Positions 48,901-60,042 of a stretch of DNA of 64,000 nt are shown here, piece after piece. The notes beneath the pieces were generated by a model. That model did no database searches. It had not been told where the DNA came from and saw only the letters and a list, made by a program, of their open reading frames with translations. The translations under genes and the position numbers were made by a program. Each line of letters begins with the position of its first letter. The first letter of the stretch is position 1. The stretch covers positions 162,233-226,232 of the forward strand of contig VDFB02262673.1 in assembly GCA_007258455.2 (NCBI GenBank), written 5' to 3'. This stretch comes from Sequoia sempervirens. Taxonomy: Eukaryota; Streptophyta; Pinopsida; Cupressales; Cupressaceae.

Positions 48901-49136
48901 CCTGCAACACTCCTGTCATCGTCACGATGTGGTGACGGTCTCCTCGGAGTATCCAGTCTCTGAAGTGCAACTGCCAACTGCTATAATACACCATTTGACT
49001 GCCGTTGACCTGCACGAAGATCTCTGAGTGCATGCAAGACCTCTGCACGGCCCTGACCTCTGTTACTATGAAGAAACTCTGTTCTAACATTATCTGTTCT
49101 ATCAATCCTATAATTCCTGTCAGTTTTGTCAGCCAT
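45954..49136 (-). pseudogene. Element 2 long ORF: gag head fused to unknown helical protein
   Basis: One reading frame of 1061 codons from ATG 49136 (MADKTD) to TGA 45954, interrupted by TAG at 48981-48983 and 47409-47411. The second segment (522 aa from 48977) opens with a head almost identical to element 1 gag (RRPSPHRDDDRSVAGSRRAP to RQEPDEA, residues 11-54). It then has the motif EYSILPQKIKTKLPFMSYM (105-123), a long acidic Ser/Thr-rich stretch, and a helical, probably coiled-coil region (432-512) with YLGLLADRD (447-455) and YDALQ. The third segment (482 aa) is acidic with two NPLFE(F/L) motifs and a Trp-rich end. The last ~13 codons lie in the 3' LTR. Function unknown; no enzymatic motif seen. 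Confidence 0.82.
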
Positions 49137-49263
49137 GTTTCCCGGCTGCCAGATCGAACCCTGTTGCCTGTCAACCAAAGCTCGCCTGAATGAATAATAC
49201 CTGATAAGACCCAAACTGTTCCGGCTGCAGAAGACGGCTAAACCCTCAGGATTGCAGGATTTA

Positions 49264-49275
49264 GCTCTGATACCA
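49264..49275 (-). other. Primer-binding site, element 2
   Basis: Minus-strand TGGTATCAGAGC one base from the 5' LTR end; initiator tRNA-Met type. Confidence 0.93.
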
Positions 49276-49276
49276 C

Positions 49277-50836
49277 TGTAGAAACCCTAAGTTTCCCCTA
49301 ATCCTGAATCTGAAAGTTTTCTGATGTTTTTTCTGAAGTTTTGGGTTTTTGACTATCTTTTGAGTTTTCTGACGTTTCTAGGGTTTTAAGCATAAAATGC
49401 AATATGGCGATTTTGGCAATAAATGAAGAATAAATTCTATAAAAAGTATTTAACTCCGTAAACATCAAACCCTAACACGGATACTGAAACCAGTTCATAT
49501 ATTATTCTTTTGCAATGATTACAATGAAGTGTTGATAACATGCAAAGTGAAAGACAATAAATATTTGAAAAAACCTGATTTTGAAACAGCAATGAATATT
49601 CGCCAGATGATAGTACGGCTCCACCAATATCAGCTTCTCCCGATCTTCAAAGCTTGCTCACTGTTCTTGAGATGTAAGTGCCTCCAGAATGGAAGACCAA
49701 AGGCCAATAAGTAAGGCGTTTTGCCTTAGGTGAAGAATACGCCCTTTTTTCTGCTGGTACGGCCAGGTAATAACAGTAGTATGGCCAAAATAATGACAGC
49801 AGCAAACAATTAAACTGTACGGCTTCCTCTGTAGCTTCCCAGTTCTCTGAATATTAGGCGCCTGCACTGACAAACTCCTCTGGAAGTCTTCTATGAAGAA
49901 ATGTGTTTAAATGCAAAGATTCAACTTAGTTAAGGTACGGCCTGTCAGAACAGCAATAAGTTTTGTACGGACTTCTCCAAATATCAATGTTTGAATCTCT
50001 GGAATGGGCGCCTTGATGAATGAATACTGTCTGGATGCAAAACACTGAAGAATCTCTGATAATAGACAATCTCTGAAGCTCTGTAATTTCTTCTGGATGA
50101 AGAAATCTCACAACTGGCAGTAAATCGGGTGATATCTCACACCCTCTGAACTGATTCACTGGAGATGGCTCGTTCTCCAAGAATTTTCGAACACAAACCC
50201 TAAGGTCTTCGTTCTCTGGCAAAGACTGGAAAATTTTCAATTCATCAAATGTCATAATGGCTCAAAAACCAATGCAAAATCCCTTTATTGCACAAAAGTG
50301 CGATTTCCTTAATAATAGGGAATTTTAATATATTTCAACTTTTAATCTTTTTAATTCCCCATAGTTCCAGCCAGAATATTTTATAATAAATTAATTCGCA
50401 AACTGGCCCCCTTTTAGTGATGGCGCACCCCTCAAGGCAAAATCACTTAAGTTATAATTTTAAATTATAACTTTATATTATAAACATTAATTAATTAATA
50501 TTTAATCAATGTAATTAAATATTAATATTTCTCCCGTTACTTATCCGTTTCCTGTTCCGTCTGATGCTGACGAACTCTGAAGTGATTTCGGATGCCGCCA
50601 AAGCCATACTGCTAAAAATAGCAGGGGTCCCACACTGCCTGCCAGGAACTGCTAAAAATAGCACTTCTGCAAAAAGCCTCCGATTGAGCCAGAACGAAAG
50701 ACCGCTGATCAATCTCTGCTAACTAAAGCTGAGCCAAGCTCCGAAGTGACCCTCTATCCAAACAATCAGCCTACGAGGGTCGCATGATAGGCTAAACTCA
50801 CGATCTCTGATGCTCGTCAAAAATGGGGACATGACA
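49277..50836 (-). repeat. 5' LTR of element 2
   Basis: Minus strand opens TGTCATGTCCCCATTTTTGA and closes AGGGTTTCTACA. Two C(A/T)8G palindromes (50609-50624 and 50649-50663) and several GTACGG motifs (49614, 49757, 49818, 49936, 49966). It is nearly identical to 44413-45992. Confidence 0.96.
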
Positions 50837-50841
50837 GTCAT

Positions 50842-52061
50842 CCTATTGATGCAATGTTGAGAGGCCTTCCATAACCTCTCCACTATGATCTATTAAGCTC
50901 TCAAAAAAATAAGTTGGTGGAGTTGATTATTCCACCTCTAGTAAATGATCTCTCAAATGGGATCAAATTTGTTTCTATCCCCCTTGTAATAGTTTTACAT
51001 GGCTTCTTTAACTCTATCTAAGACCCCATAAATGTATTATGTTGGGTTTTAATCCCCATCAACCAAGTGCGAAACCATAACTAAAGGCTCCAAGACCTTT
51101 AAGTACAAACAAATTAAAGTTACAAATCTACAATGACTATAAATACTTATAAATTTTTAAAATGAAGGATTCCATTTGAAATCTAAAATGAAGTTTCTTT
51201 GACTATTTCTATTGCACTATTCACAAAGATGTTATCAAAAACCATCTTTGCTTTCCTCCTTCCATTAGCTTTATTTGAATATGTTGAATCTGGCCATCTT
51301 GACTCACATGAAAATGTCAACAAACTAGTAATTCTTTGCAATGTTAGAAAATTAGTTGCAAATATTGTGACACCCAGTCACACAAGCTCTTTCCACTTGG
51401 TGTGATCTCTCATCAATTTGAGAGCCCCAGGGTAGTTATAAATATATTTTGTGATGTTCCATGTATCTTCTACGACTAGTCTCACCCAATCAATTCTTCA
51501 TATCCTCCAAAATAAGTTCAAGGCAATGTGTCATGCAAGGGGTCCAAAAGAGTGATAGATGCCTCCCTTGATGCAATTTCCCAACATAAATCATTGTATT
51601 GTTAGTGACAATTTGCACCACATTCTCTATGTCCACTTCTATGACAACTTGCTCCAACATTAGGCTCAGATTTTTTGCATTTTTTACTTTGTTAGAGGAA
51701 TTGATTGACTTAAAGAAATCCATTTCACCATTTGAAATTACTAAAAAATTGATGTCGGTGTGATTCTTACCATCTATCAACCCATTTGAAAGAATAGGGC
51801 ATCCCAACTTTATCAACAACCTATTTTGTTGATTCAAAATTAACTTTACATCATCAATAGCATTTTGGAGCAACTTCCCACTTGTCTTTTGGAGAGGGCA
51901 CCTTGTACCCTTTACTTGCAATCTATCAATATTGTCACCAAATGCTTCTAATGTCGGATTTGTGTCACTTTGAATGGAAGGTGGTTGTAAAACCATAAAC
52001 TCGCACACTTTATCTACTTTCTAGTGTACCTCCTTGTTCCACCTTATACCTTGCAATGAAG
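50842..52061 (-). pseudogene. hAT transposase pseudogene, DUF659 part
   Basis: The segment 52008-51490 encodes DUF659: LGCPILSNGLIDGKNHTDIN, FLVISNGEMDFFKSI, VVQIVTNNTMIYVGKL and SLFWTPCMTHCLELILEDM. Degraded hAT sequence continues through about 51480-50880 (LDRVKEAM.NYYKGDRNKF, RWNNQLHQ). Many stops show that it is dead. Element 2 cut its distal end at 50841, and element 3 inserted at its proximal side at 52062. It is a relative of, but not the same copy as, the gene at 11.6-13.8 kb. Confidence 0.88.
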
Positions 52062-54019
52062 TGTAATGTCCCCATTTTGGCCATACGCTCTTCTTTGACT
52101 GATAGCCTATTTCCGGAAATCCGTAGGTTGATCAAAAGTGAAATTAGGGTTTCCTTGCTTGGAGGTTTGTGGCATTTCTAGGTATTTACTATTTTTTAGT
52201 AAATATTAATTTTGGCAGTGGTTCAGTTGTCACTTTATTAAGTCTTGCTTCCAGCTCAGTTCTACTTTCTTTTGGTTTTGAGGTAAACTTACTATTTTTG
52301 GCAGTGGCTATTTTAGTAAAGTCTAATTTTGGCAGTGGCATCATCGCAGTTCAACTCAAGTCATCTTTGTTATCCATCTGATCTAATTTTGGCTTTGGGT
52401 TTGGTTATCTCCTTGGACTGAGTTTCAGACTTAGTCAATTTTCATGTCTTGAAGTTGTACCCCACGCCTAGGCTTGATGACTTCAAGTTGTTTTAAAGAA
52501 GGGGACATAAAGGGGTCAAGTGAGCATTTAATTATTTAATAAATGCTTTATTGTTGCAATATGAAATGGATGCCTAAAAGGGAAGTTGAATGATATTTTA
52601 TTATTTCAAAAAGTAAAAGGCAAAAAGGTGGCGTCCCTTTTGGAAGTTGAAGTGATTCAACTTCTTGGAATTTGAAGAGTTCTTGTTGCTTCATTTGCCA
52701 ACAAAAGCTTATATATTGCTGCTGTTTGAAGAGCTGATTATCCAATGTTTATGCTAATGTTATGCTGTCAAAATGACAACTTGTTTAATACTTCGAGGGA
52801 TGCTTACCTCCTAGTTCCAATCCAATTTCGTGTTTGAAAGACAACACCTAGTTGGTCTTATTGCTGCTTCTCAATCAGACTAGCAGATTGTGCTTCAAAG
52901 TTGGTGAATTTTGGTGAGAATTTCAGTTTTAATGTTGCTGATGTATACACAGCTGAAGGTGTTTTTCATTTACAGCTTTTGATGTGAATTTATTTTGGTT
53001 ATGGGTATTTGATCCTTGCAATTCTATGCTAATAGCGATCATATTTGGAGAATTTCAGAATTTAATTCCAAGTATTTGATTTTTAGCAAGAGAAATCGCC
53101 CCTCTTGAGGGCCGTACCATCTTGAGAGTGCTTTGGGATTCGTGCAAAATAATATCATGAGTTTTGATGCAGTTTTGTGGTTTGAGTTTGGGCGCCTATC
53201 CTCCAAAGAGACTTTGCATTTCGTTTCATTCAATTCAGAGGTATATTGAAGGAGTTGTGATCATTTTTATGAGTTTGCTGTTTGCTGATAGACATTTCCA
53301 GATTGCAGATTTTTATATCAGACTTGTTAGTTTTTGATATAATGCTGGTTTGAGCTTCAATTCTTAATCTTATATCATTGTAAATGTTAGAGGAAGTGAT
53401 ACTCTAACTGTTTAATGTTCTTGGAAGATTATCTATTCTATTTGCAGCTGTTCTTATTCTTTGTAAAGCTAGTTAGTAGTACTAACAGCTCTTCCTTTAC
53501 TTGCTGCAATTTTATATCTGTTTTACACTCCCACAATTGAGTGGTTGAGTTTTAGAATAAACTTATATCTTGTTTGTAATTTCCCCCCACGTTATAAGTG
53601 GTTGTGTGGACAGTATTCCCCCCACGTTAATAAGTGGAAGAGTGGATTTAAAGGCTGGCTTGCTGCCTAATAATTGTTGTAAACTCACCCACTGAATAAG
53701 TGGAGTATTCCCACCACTCTGTGGATGCCCGCCGCAGCGGATGAATTGTTTTAATTGTAATCTTTTCCCCCCACTGTTTGGTGGTAGTGAGGAAATGCTT
53801 TTCATGGCTGGTTATCCGCCTATCAGTTTCTAGTTTTCAAATTCAACACTCCGTCATATGTTAGCACCTCGCCCTCAGTGGGATCTTGAGTGCACATTCT
53901 TGACGTTGAGTAGTTTTCATTTCAAGTTCAGATTTCTATTTGGAGCTAACGCTAACCGAGTTGATTAAGTGCTGGTTATGTGTGTTAATTCATCGAAAAA
54001 AATTGGTTAGCATATTTCA
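52062..54019 (+). repeat. 5' LTR of element 3 (family B)
   Basis: TGTAATGTCCCC...GGTTAGCATATTTCA. U3 has AGCCTATTTCCGGAAATCCG then TAGG, and the palindrome 52183-52203 around TACTATTTTTTAGTA. The latter part carries six CCAC...GTGG hairpins (53531-53784) and the GC-rich motif 53724-53743. Confidence 0.95.
53531..53784 (+). promoter_or_regulatory. Series of six CCAC...GTGG stem-loops in LTR
   Basis: Stems (CCAC / GTGG) at 53531/53541, 53587/53598, 53622/53634, 53689/53700, 53714/53721 and 53771/53781. Equivalent hairpins occur in the LTRs at 942-978, 35105-35201, 38362-38458 and 59530-59775, with loops changed but stems kept or lengthened. If transcription starts upstream, they lie in the RNA leader before the PBS. 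Role unknown. Confidence 0.7.
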
Positions 54020-54020
54020 G

Positions 54021-54033
54021 TGGTATCAGAGCC
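54021..54033 (+). other. Primer-binding site, element 3
   Basis: TGGTATCAGAGCC, one base after the LTR end; initiator tRNA-Met type. Confidence 0.93.
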
Positions 54034-54137
54034 AAGATCTTGCCATCCTGTGAATAAGACAGAGTCAATTGACAGATGAGTGATAGAGAAATCAGATTCT
54101 TCACCTAAGTTCAGTTTAGCTTTCAGAAGTTCTTAAG

Positions 54138-57100
54138 ATGTTGCATTTTCTAAGGTCCAGGAATCGTGAGAAGTCAGATTTGATTGTGGCTTCGGAAGAA
54201 TGTCAGTTCAAGAGGCAATGCGAACATGAGGCTGCCATACTCCGTAAACAATATCAGAGCATGACAGATGAGTTTAAGAACGATGTTTCATTTGACACGT
54301 TTTTGAATTGTGCGGTGATTCATGACCCTGGAAAGTTGGCTATGGTCAACTACATCAAAAAAATGATTAAAGAAGAAGTAGAAATTGCCATGGTTGAAGA
54401 ATCAAGAAAGGAAGAAGCAAAAGGATCTGTGTGTGGTTTGCAGCCCACAAGTAAGCAAATTGAAGAGAAAAATCAGTCAATTAGTGTTGAAGAAGACACA
54501 AGCAAGGTGCACATTTTGGTTCAAAATGAAAGTGGGCTTGATGAAGATACCTTGGCAAGTGAGGAGATTAAGTTAGAGTCCCAAAATACATCCCTAGACT
54601 TGCATGGGATGGGAAATAATGAAGATTATTATGGTAAGAAGATCATTACAGCAGTCTTGAGTCCTAATAAGGATTCAAGCAATGAAGATCTCGAGACAAA
54701 TGGCTTCTCAGAAGATGCTGGTGGAACAGTTGTGTGGGATAAGTACGTTGAAGAAGAGCAAGATGAAGCAAATACTAATGGTGTCTTTGAACCAGCCTAT
54801 GACCATTACGAAAGTGAGGTTGTTGATGGTGATTCCGATGTGTTTTTATCTCCTCTTGTTGAAGATTTAGTGAAGGATAATTCTCTACTTTATGCTGAGC
54901 CAATTCCATATGAAGAATTATTGACAAGTGTCCAAGAAGACTTTTTTGGTATGTATGTGGGCACTAATGATAAAATCAGCAACACATCTACTCAAGATAA
55001 TTTCATTGAGGAAAAGAATGACAAAATATTCAAAGCAACCAGCTTTGATGATTCTTTAATCCGATATAATGCTAGTGACTTGAGTGGTAGTGGGTTTGAT
55101 TATCAAACTACATATGTGTAGAAAGTTATAGATGAAGATTTCAGTTCAAGTGGGTTGAGGAGTGACTCATTCAAAGAGTCAACAGTTCAAGAGGAGCATG
55201 ATGATCTCTTTCCTATTGATCATTGCAATCAAACCTTTCACATTTGGGATCCGGGTGTGATGTCACCAAGGTATGATAAAGAACCGGAGTGGGATAAATT
55301 CCCCTTTGATCCTGATGAAGTTCAAAAATCAGTTTGCAATGCAAGTAATGAAGTGATCTTTGGAGGAGAAGTTGCAGCAATGGCTAATGAGAAAGTGATT
55401 TCTTATGTTGAAGAGAAGAATGTTTTAAAATCAGCAAATGATTTGGATGCCTTTCAAAATTACGCACAAGAAGAGTATGAGAACTTGAAAGGTCAAGATA
55501 GAGGTACTAATTTGTTTGAAGAAGTTGTTGACAAGCCTTCGATTCAGGAGATATGCAGTGATAAGATTAGAAAGGAGGCTGATTTTGAAAATCATGTCAA
55601 GGAAAACAAATCAGAAAAATTGATGTTTGATGAGCATAGCTTCTTTGCTGATTGGGATCAAGGGCCTAAAGAGCTGCAAGTTTTGAAGGATAATTTATTG
55701 GTTTCAGAAGAGAAGATTGTTAAAGTGTTATCAAAATTTGATAGCACATATCACTTCATTGCGGAACTTTGCTGGAAGTTTCAATTTGAAGAGAAACTAA
55801 ATGGAGTTAAAGATGGAGACTCTCTTTCCAAGATGCAATCTATCAAAGAGGCATTGGAATCCATAAAGTCGGATTATTTGCATTTGCTCTCAGATAGGGA
55901 TAATGCTATTAAGTTTGCAGAGGAGACCTATGATGCCTACCAAGAGAAGGAGGAAGAGATGGATAGGCTTTGCCTTGATTTTACCTTAGCTCATCATTCT
56001 TTATACAAAGCAGAAAATCATTCATCTATTGCAGCTACCCTTAAGGAACAAGAAGGTAATACAAGGATTATGGAGATCAAACAAATAGTTGAAGGAATAA
56101 ATGAACTCCATAATGATGAAACATTGCGTAATGCCAAGATGATCCTATATGTTGATGGTGATTGGAAAGTACATCAAGAGTGTGAACTCTTGAGTTGGGA
56201 AGAGACTTTGCCACAAGAAGGAATGGTTTGCAGCTATGCGATAGATGTTTTAACGGATAATGAATGTAGTATTCAGCATGCTACACTTTGTGGGTCGGCA
56301 ACTAATGGTGAGCATCCACAAGTTGAAAAAGATGAGTTTGAATTCTATGAAGACACCAACGAAAGGGATGAAGATAATATTTTTGAGAACAACAGTCCAT
56401 TATCTTCACATGATTTGGATAATCATAAGGTGATAGATATTTTCTATGAAAGTGTGCCATGTTTTGTGAGTAGTAATCATCAAGGGCATTTTGATAATGA
56501 AAGCATAAGTGGGATCAAGGATGAAGTATTCACATGGAAAGTGTGGACTCAAGGAGATTTCTTCAACATTGGCTTAAAGGTGTCAATAAAACAAGTCTTG
56601 GTAGTTGCTGGTCACTCCATTGCAGCAACAAAGAGTGAAGATTCCAAACTTATTACTCATGAAGTTTGGGAGAAAGTTGAACCTAAACAGGCAATTCACC
56701 TTCTTAACAATCTATCTCTTGGGTTGAGTGATGTTTTGGCTCACCCTAGTCCTTTGGGGAAATGGGAATTATGGACAACATTTGTTCTGTGCTCCATTGA
56801 TGTTGATGTTTTCATGGATGGGCTACATGGGTTTATCAAAGAAGACACTAACTTCTTGAGTTTGCAAATTGCTTTGATTAACACTTGGAGAACTGTGGTG
56901 TTCTCTTTTTGGTGCATTGGGGAACATTTCCAGTTGGGTATCCATGCTTGGGATCCTCAACATGGCTTGATGGAGATTGTTACAAGTGGAAAGAGGAATC
57001 ATTGGAGAGATATGGGTTCAATTTTCAGATTCTTTGATGCTGTCCCCATCCTTATTAACCATTCGATGGTTCTTTTTGCACATCGACCGATGGATTGGGA

Positions 57101-57926
57101 AGATATATTGAACAAAGGATGTTTTTATTTTGGGTTGGAGTTCCTTGAGAGGATGTGTCCAGCCTTGGGCATGAGTTGTTGTGATATTATAGATGCTAAT
57201 TTCCAGTTTTGCAGCAATCCTACAACCCCTTGCATGCTGATTTTCCTAAAATCAGACTTTGAGTGGTTCATTTCAGTTTTCATAGGCAGCTGGTACATTC
57301 ATTTTTCCTCTTCACAACCTCTTTTTAGTGATGATTTTTGGCTTCAAAAGTGGGTAATAATGTTTCATAGTGATTCAGATCAGTATTGGATGGTGTTCAA
57401 GTTATGTTCTAGTGGCTTTCTTTGTACAATCTCTTGCACTAGTATTTGGGGCAGCGAACCTTTGCTTGATTTGGTTCAACTTTTTGAGACTTTGGGGGAG
57501 AGATTGGTGGAAGTTTTCAGAGTTTTTCTTGAATATGTCAGAATTACTCAGAGGAGGCATTATACATCCTTAAGGAGCTTTGAGGATGCAGTTGCTATGA
57601 CTTGGCAAAGAGCTATTTTTTCCTTTGCAAATAGCTATGATGGAATCACATTTGCTGTTGTGATTTGGTTTGATGCTTTGAGGAGTGATGTTGATGAGAA
57701 TATTTTTGAGTTGTTTAGATTATTCTTCTTTGTTCTTAGAATGGTGATTGACATTGACATTGTAGATGTTAATTCCTCAAAGTTTATTGAGACGTTGCTA
57801 GATTTTGATTCAATTCCTTCTATGTTGTTCGACTTGAATTTCAGGCATGTTATCACTTTGAGGTTGCAAGGATGGTTAGTGCAGTTTTGGTGCAATGATT
57901 TCATTTGTATGATCAGAGTAGAGTAG
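54138..57926 (+). CDS. Element 3 long ORF, unknown helical and Trp-rich protein (one internal TAG)
   Basis: A single frame of 1263 codons from ATG 54138 to TAG 57924-57926, interrupted only by TAG at 55119-55121. The N-terminal ~70 residues include ILRKQYQSMTDEFKNDVSFD, related to the motif in element 2 and the 13.8-kb remnant. Residues ~90-560 are acidic. A helical region with IKEALESIKSDYLHLLSDRD and YDAYQEKEEEMDRL (about nt 55845-55968) matches element 2. The last third is rich in Trp, Phe and Cys with hydrophobic stretches (VVFSFWCIGEHFQLGIHAWD). There is no zinc knuckle, DTG, DD or DDE motif. That so long a frame stays open suggests recent coding constraint. Function unknown. Confidence 0.78.
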
Positions 57927-58048
57927 CATCAGCATGGTGGGGTTTTTCAGAGATGGACATGGGACCCCGGGATCCTATATGTTTGGTGGGATCAGTTTGG
58001 AGTGTTGTGGCATTGCTTGAGACAAACAATTTTGGGGAAGAAGCCCGG

Positions 58049-60011
58049 TGTAATGTCACATTTTGGCCACTCGCTCTTCTTTGACTGATAGCCTATTTCG
58101 GAAATCAAGTAGGTTGATCAAAAGTGAAATTAGGGGTTTCCTTGTTTTTGGAGTTTAATGGCATTTGTAGGTATTTACTATTTTAGTAAATACTAATTTT
58201 TAGCGATGAATTCCAGTTATCGGCTTTTCATTAAGTCTTACTTCGGCTCGGTTAAGCACTGTTGGTTTTGAGTAAACTTACACTATTTTTGGCATTAGCT
58301 ATTTTTTGTAAAATCTAATTTTTGGCATTGGCATCATCAACTGATTCAACTCAAGTCATCTTGTTATCCATCGATCGATTTGGCTTTGGGTTTGATTTTC
58401 TCCTTGGGTGAGTTTGAGACTTAGTCAATTTTCATGTCTTGAAGTTGTACCCCACGCCTAGGCTTGATGACTTCAAGTTGTTTTAAAGAAAGGGACATAA
58501 AGGGGTCAAGTAAGCATTTAATTATTTAATAAATGCTTTATTGTTACAATATGAAATGGATGCCTAAAAGGGAAGTTGAATGATATTTTATTATTTCAAA
58601 AAAAGTAAAAGGCAAAAAGGTGGCGTCCCTTTTGGAAGTTGAAGTGATTCAACTTCTTGGAATTTGAAGAGTTCTTGTTGCTTCATTTGCCAACTAAAGC
58701 TTATATATTGCTGCTGTTTGAAGAGCTGATTATCCAATGTTTATGCTAATGTTATGCTGTCGGAATGACAACTTGTTTTTTACTTCGAGGGATGCTTACC
58801 TCCTAGTTCCAATCCAATTTCGTGTTTGAAAGATAACACCTAGTTGGTATTATTGCTACTTCTCAATCAGACTAGCAGATTGTGCTTCAAAGTTAGTGAA
58901 TTTTGGTGAGAATTTCAGTTTTAATGTTCGTGTATACGGTGAAGGTGTTTTTCATTTACACGGCTTTGATGTGAATTTATTTTGGTTATGGGTATTTGAT
59001 CCTTGCAATTCTATGCTAATGGCGATCATATTTGGAGAATCTCAGAATTTAATTCCAAGTATTTGATTTTTAGCAAGAGAAATCGCCCCTCTTGAGGGCC
59101 GTACCATCTTGAGAGTGCTTTGGGATTCGTGCAAAATAATATCATGAGTTTTGATGCAGTTTTGTGGTTTGAGTTTGGGCGCCTATCCTCCAAAGCGACT
59201 TTGCATTTCGTTTCATTCAATTCAGAGGTATATTGAAGGAGTTGTGATCATTTTTATGAGTTTGCTGTTTGCTGATAGACATTTCCAGATTGCAGATTTT
59301 TATATCAGACTTGTTAGTTTTTGATATAATGCTGGTTTGGGCTTCAATTCTTCATCTTATATCATTGTAAATGTTAGAGGAAGTGATACTCTAACTGTTT
59401 AATGTTCTTGGAAGATTATCTATTCTATTTGCAGCTGTTCTTATTCTTTGTAAAGCTAGTTAGTAGTACTAACAGCTCTTCCTTTACTTGCTGCAATTTT
59501 ATATCTGTTTTACACTCCCACAATTGAGTGGTTGAGTTTTAAAATAAACTTATATCTTGTTTGTAATTTCCCCCCACGTTATAAGTGGTTGTGTGGACAG
59601 TATTCCCCCCAAGTTAATAAGTGGAAGAGTGGATTTAAAGGCTGGCTTGCTGCCTAATAATTGTTGTAAACTCACCCACTGAATAAGTGGAGTATTCCCA
59701 CCACTCTGTGGATGCCCGCCGCAGCGGATGAATTGTTCTAATTGTAATCTTTTCCCCCCACTGTTTGGTGGTAGTGAGGAAATGCTTTTCATAGCTGGTT
59801 ATCCGCCTATCAGTTTCTAGTTTTCAAATTCAACACTCCGTCATATGTTAGCACCTCGCCCTCAGTGGGATCTTGAGTGCATTCTTGGCGTTGGTAGTTT
59901 TCATTTCAAGTTCGATTTCTATTTGGAGCTAGCAGCTAGCCGAGGAGTTGATTAAGTGTAGTTATGTGTGTTAATTCATCGAAAAATTTGGTTAGCATGT
60001 TCGGTTCGACA
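58049..60011 (+). repeat. 3' LTR of element 3
   Basis: Matches the 5' LTR closely in 58450-59870. The first ~400 bp and the last ~130 bp are distorted, again with CAG-type changes. It ends GGTTAGCATGTTCGG then TTCGACA instead of GCATATTTCA. Confidence 0.92.
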
Positions 60012-60026
60012 AATTAAACAACTACG

Positions 60027-60042
60027 GGTATTAAAGATCTTG
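60027..60042 (+). other. PBS-like remnant after the 3' LTR
   Basis: GGTATTAAAGATCTTG resembles the element 3 PBS region (GGTATCAGAGCCAAGATCTTG with 5 bases missing). It could mean that this LTR also served as the 5' LTR of a second internal region to the right. The similarity is short and might be chance. Confidence 0.35.

Larger units (their letters stand above)
44413..50836 (-). mobile_element. Element 2: non-autonomous LTR retrotransposon with a large ORF
   Basis: LTRs 49277-50836 (5') and 44413-45992 (3'), exact TSD GTCAT (44408-44412 and 50837-50841), PBS at 49264-49275. The internal region is only about 3.3 kb and encodes no protease, RT, RNase H or integrase. The LTRs are nearly identical, with a few substitutions and a ~19-bp indel near 45072/49938, so insertion is recent. 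It lies inside a dead hAT gene. It shares LTR type, PBS and gag head with element 1, the likely kind of helper. Confidence 0.95.
52062..60011 (+). mobile_element. Element 3: non-autonomous LTR retrotransposon with a ~1260-codon ORF
   Basis: LTRs 52062-54019 and 58049-60011, PBS at 54021, internal region about 4 kb with one long frame and no pol domain. The pre-LTR tail GACAAACAATTTTGGGGAAG is like that of element 1, and the DNA just before it (57950-58020) resembles a chromodomain end, suggesting a deletion or replacement derivative of a chromovirus. LTRs match closely from about 58450 to 59870. The left flank is TGAAG; no copy follows 60011, so the right junction is not a simple TSD. Confidence 0.9.

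Noticed and set aside
48981..48983. TAG followed by CAG TTG, close to the CAR-YYA readthrough context
   Set aside because: The context misses by one base, and element 1 has CAG at the aligned codon, so a simple nonsense change explains it better than programmed readthrough.
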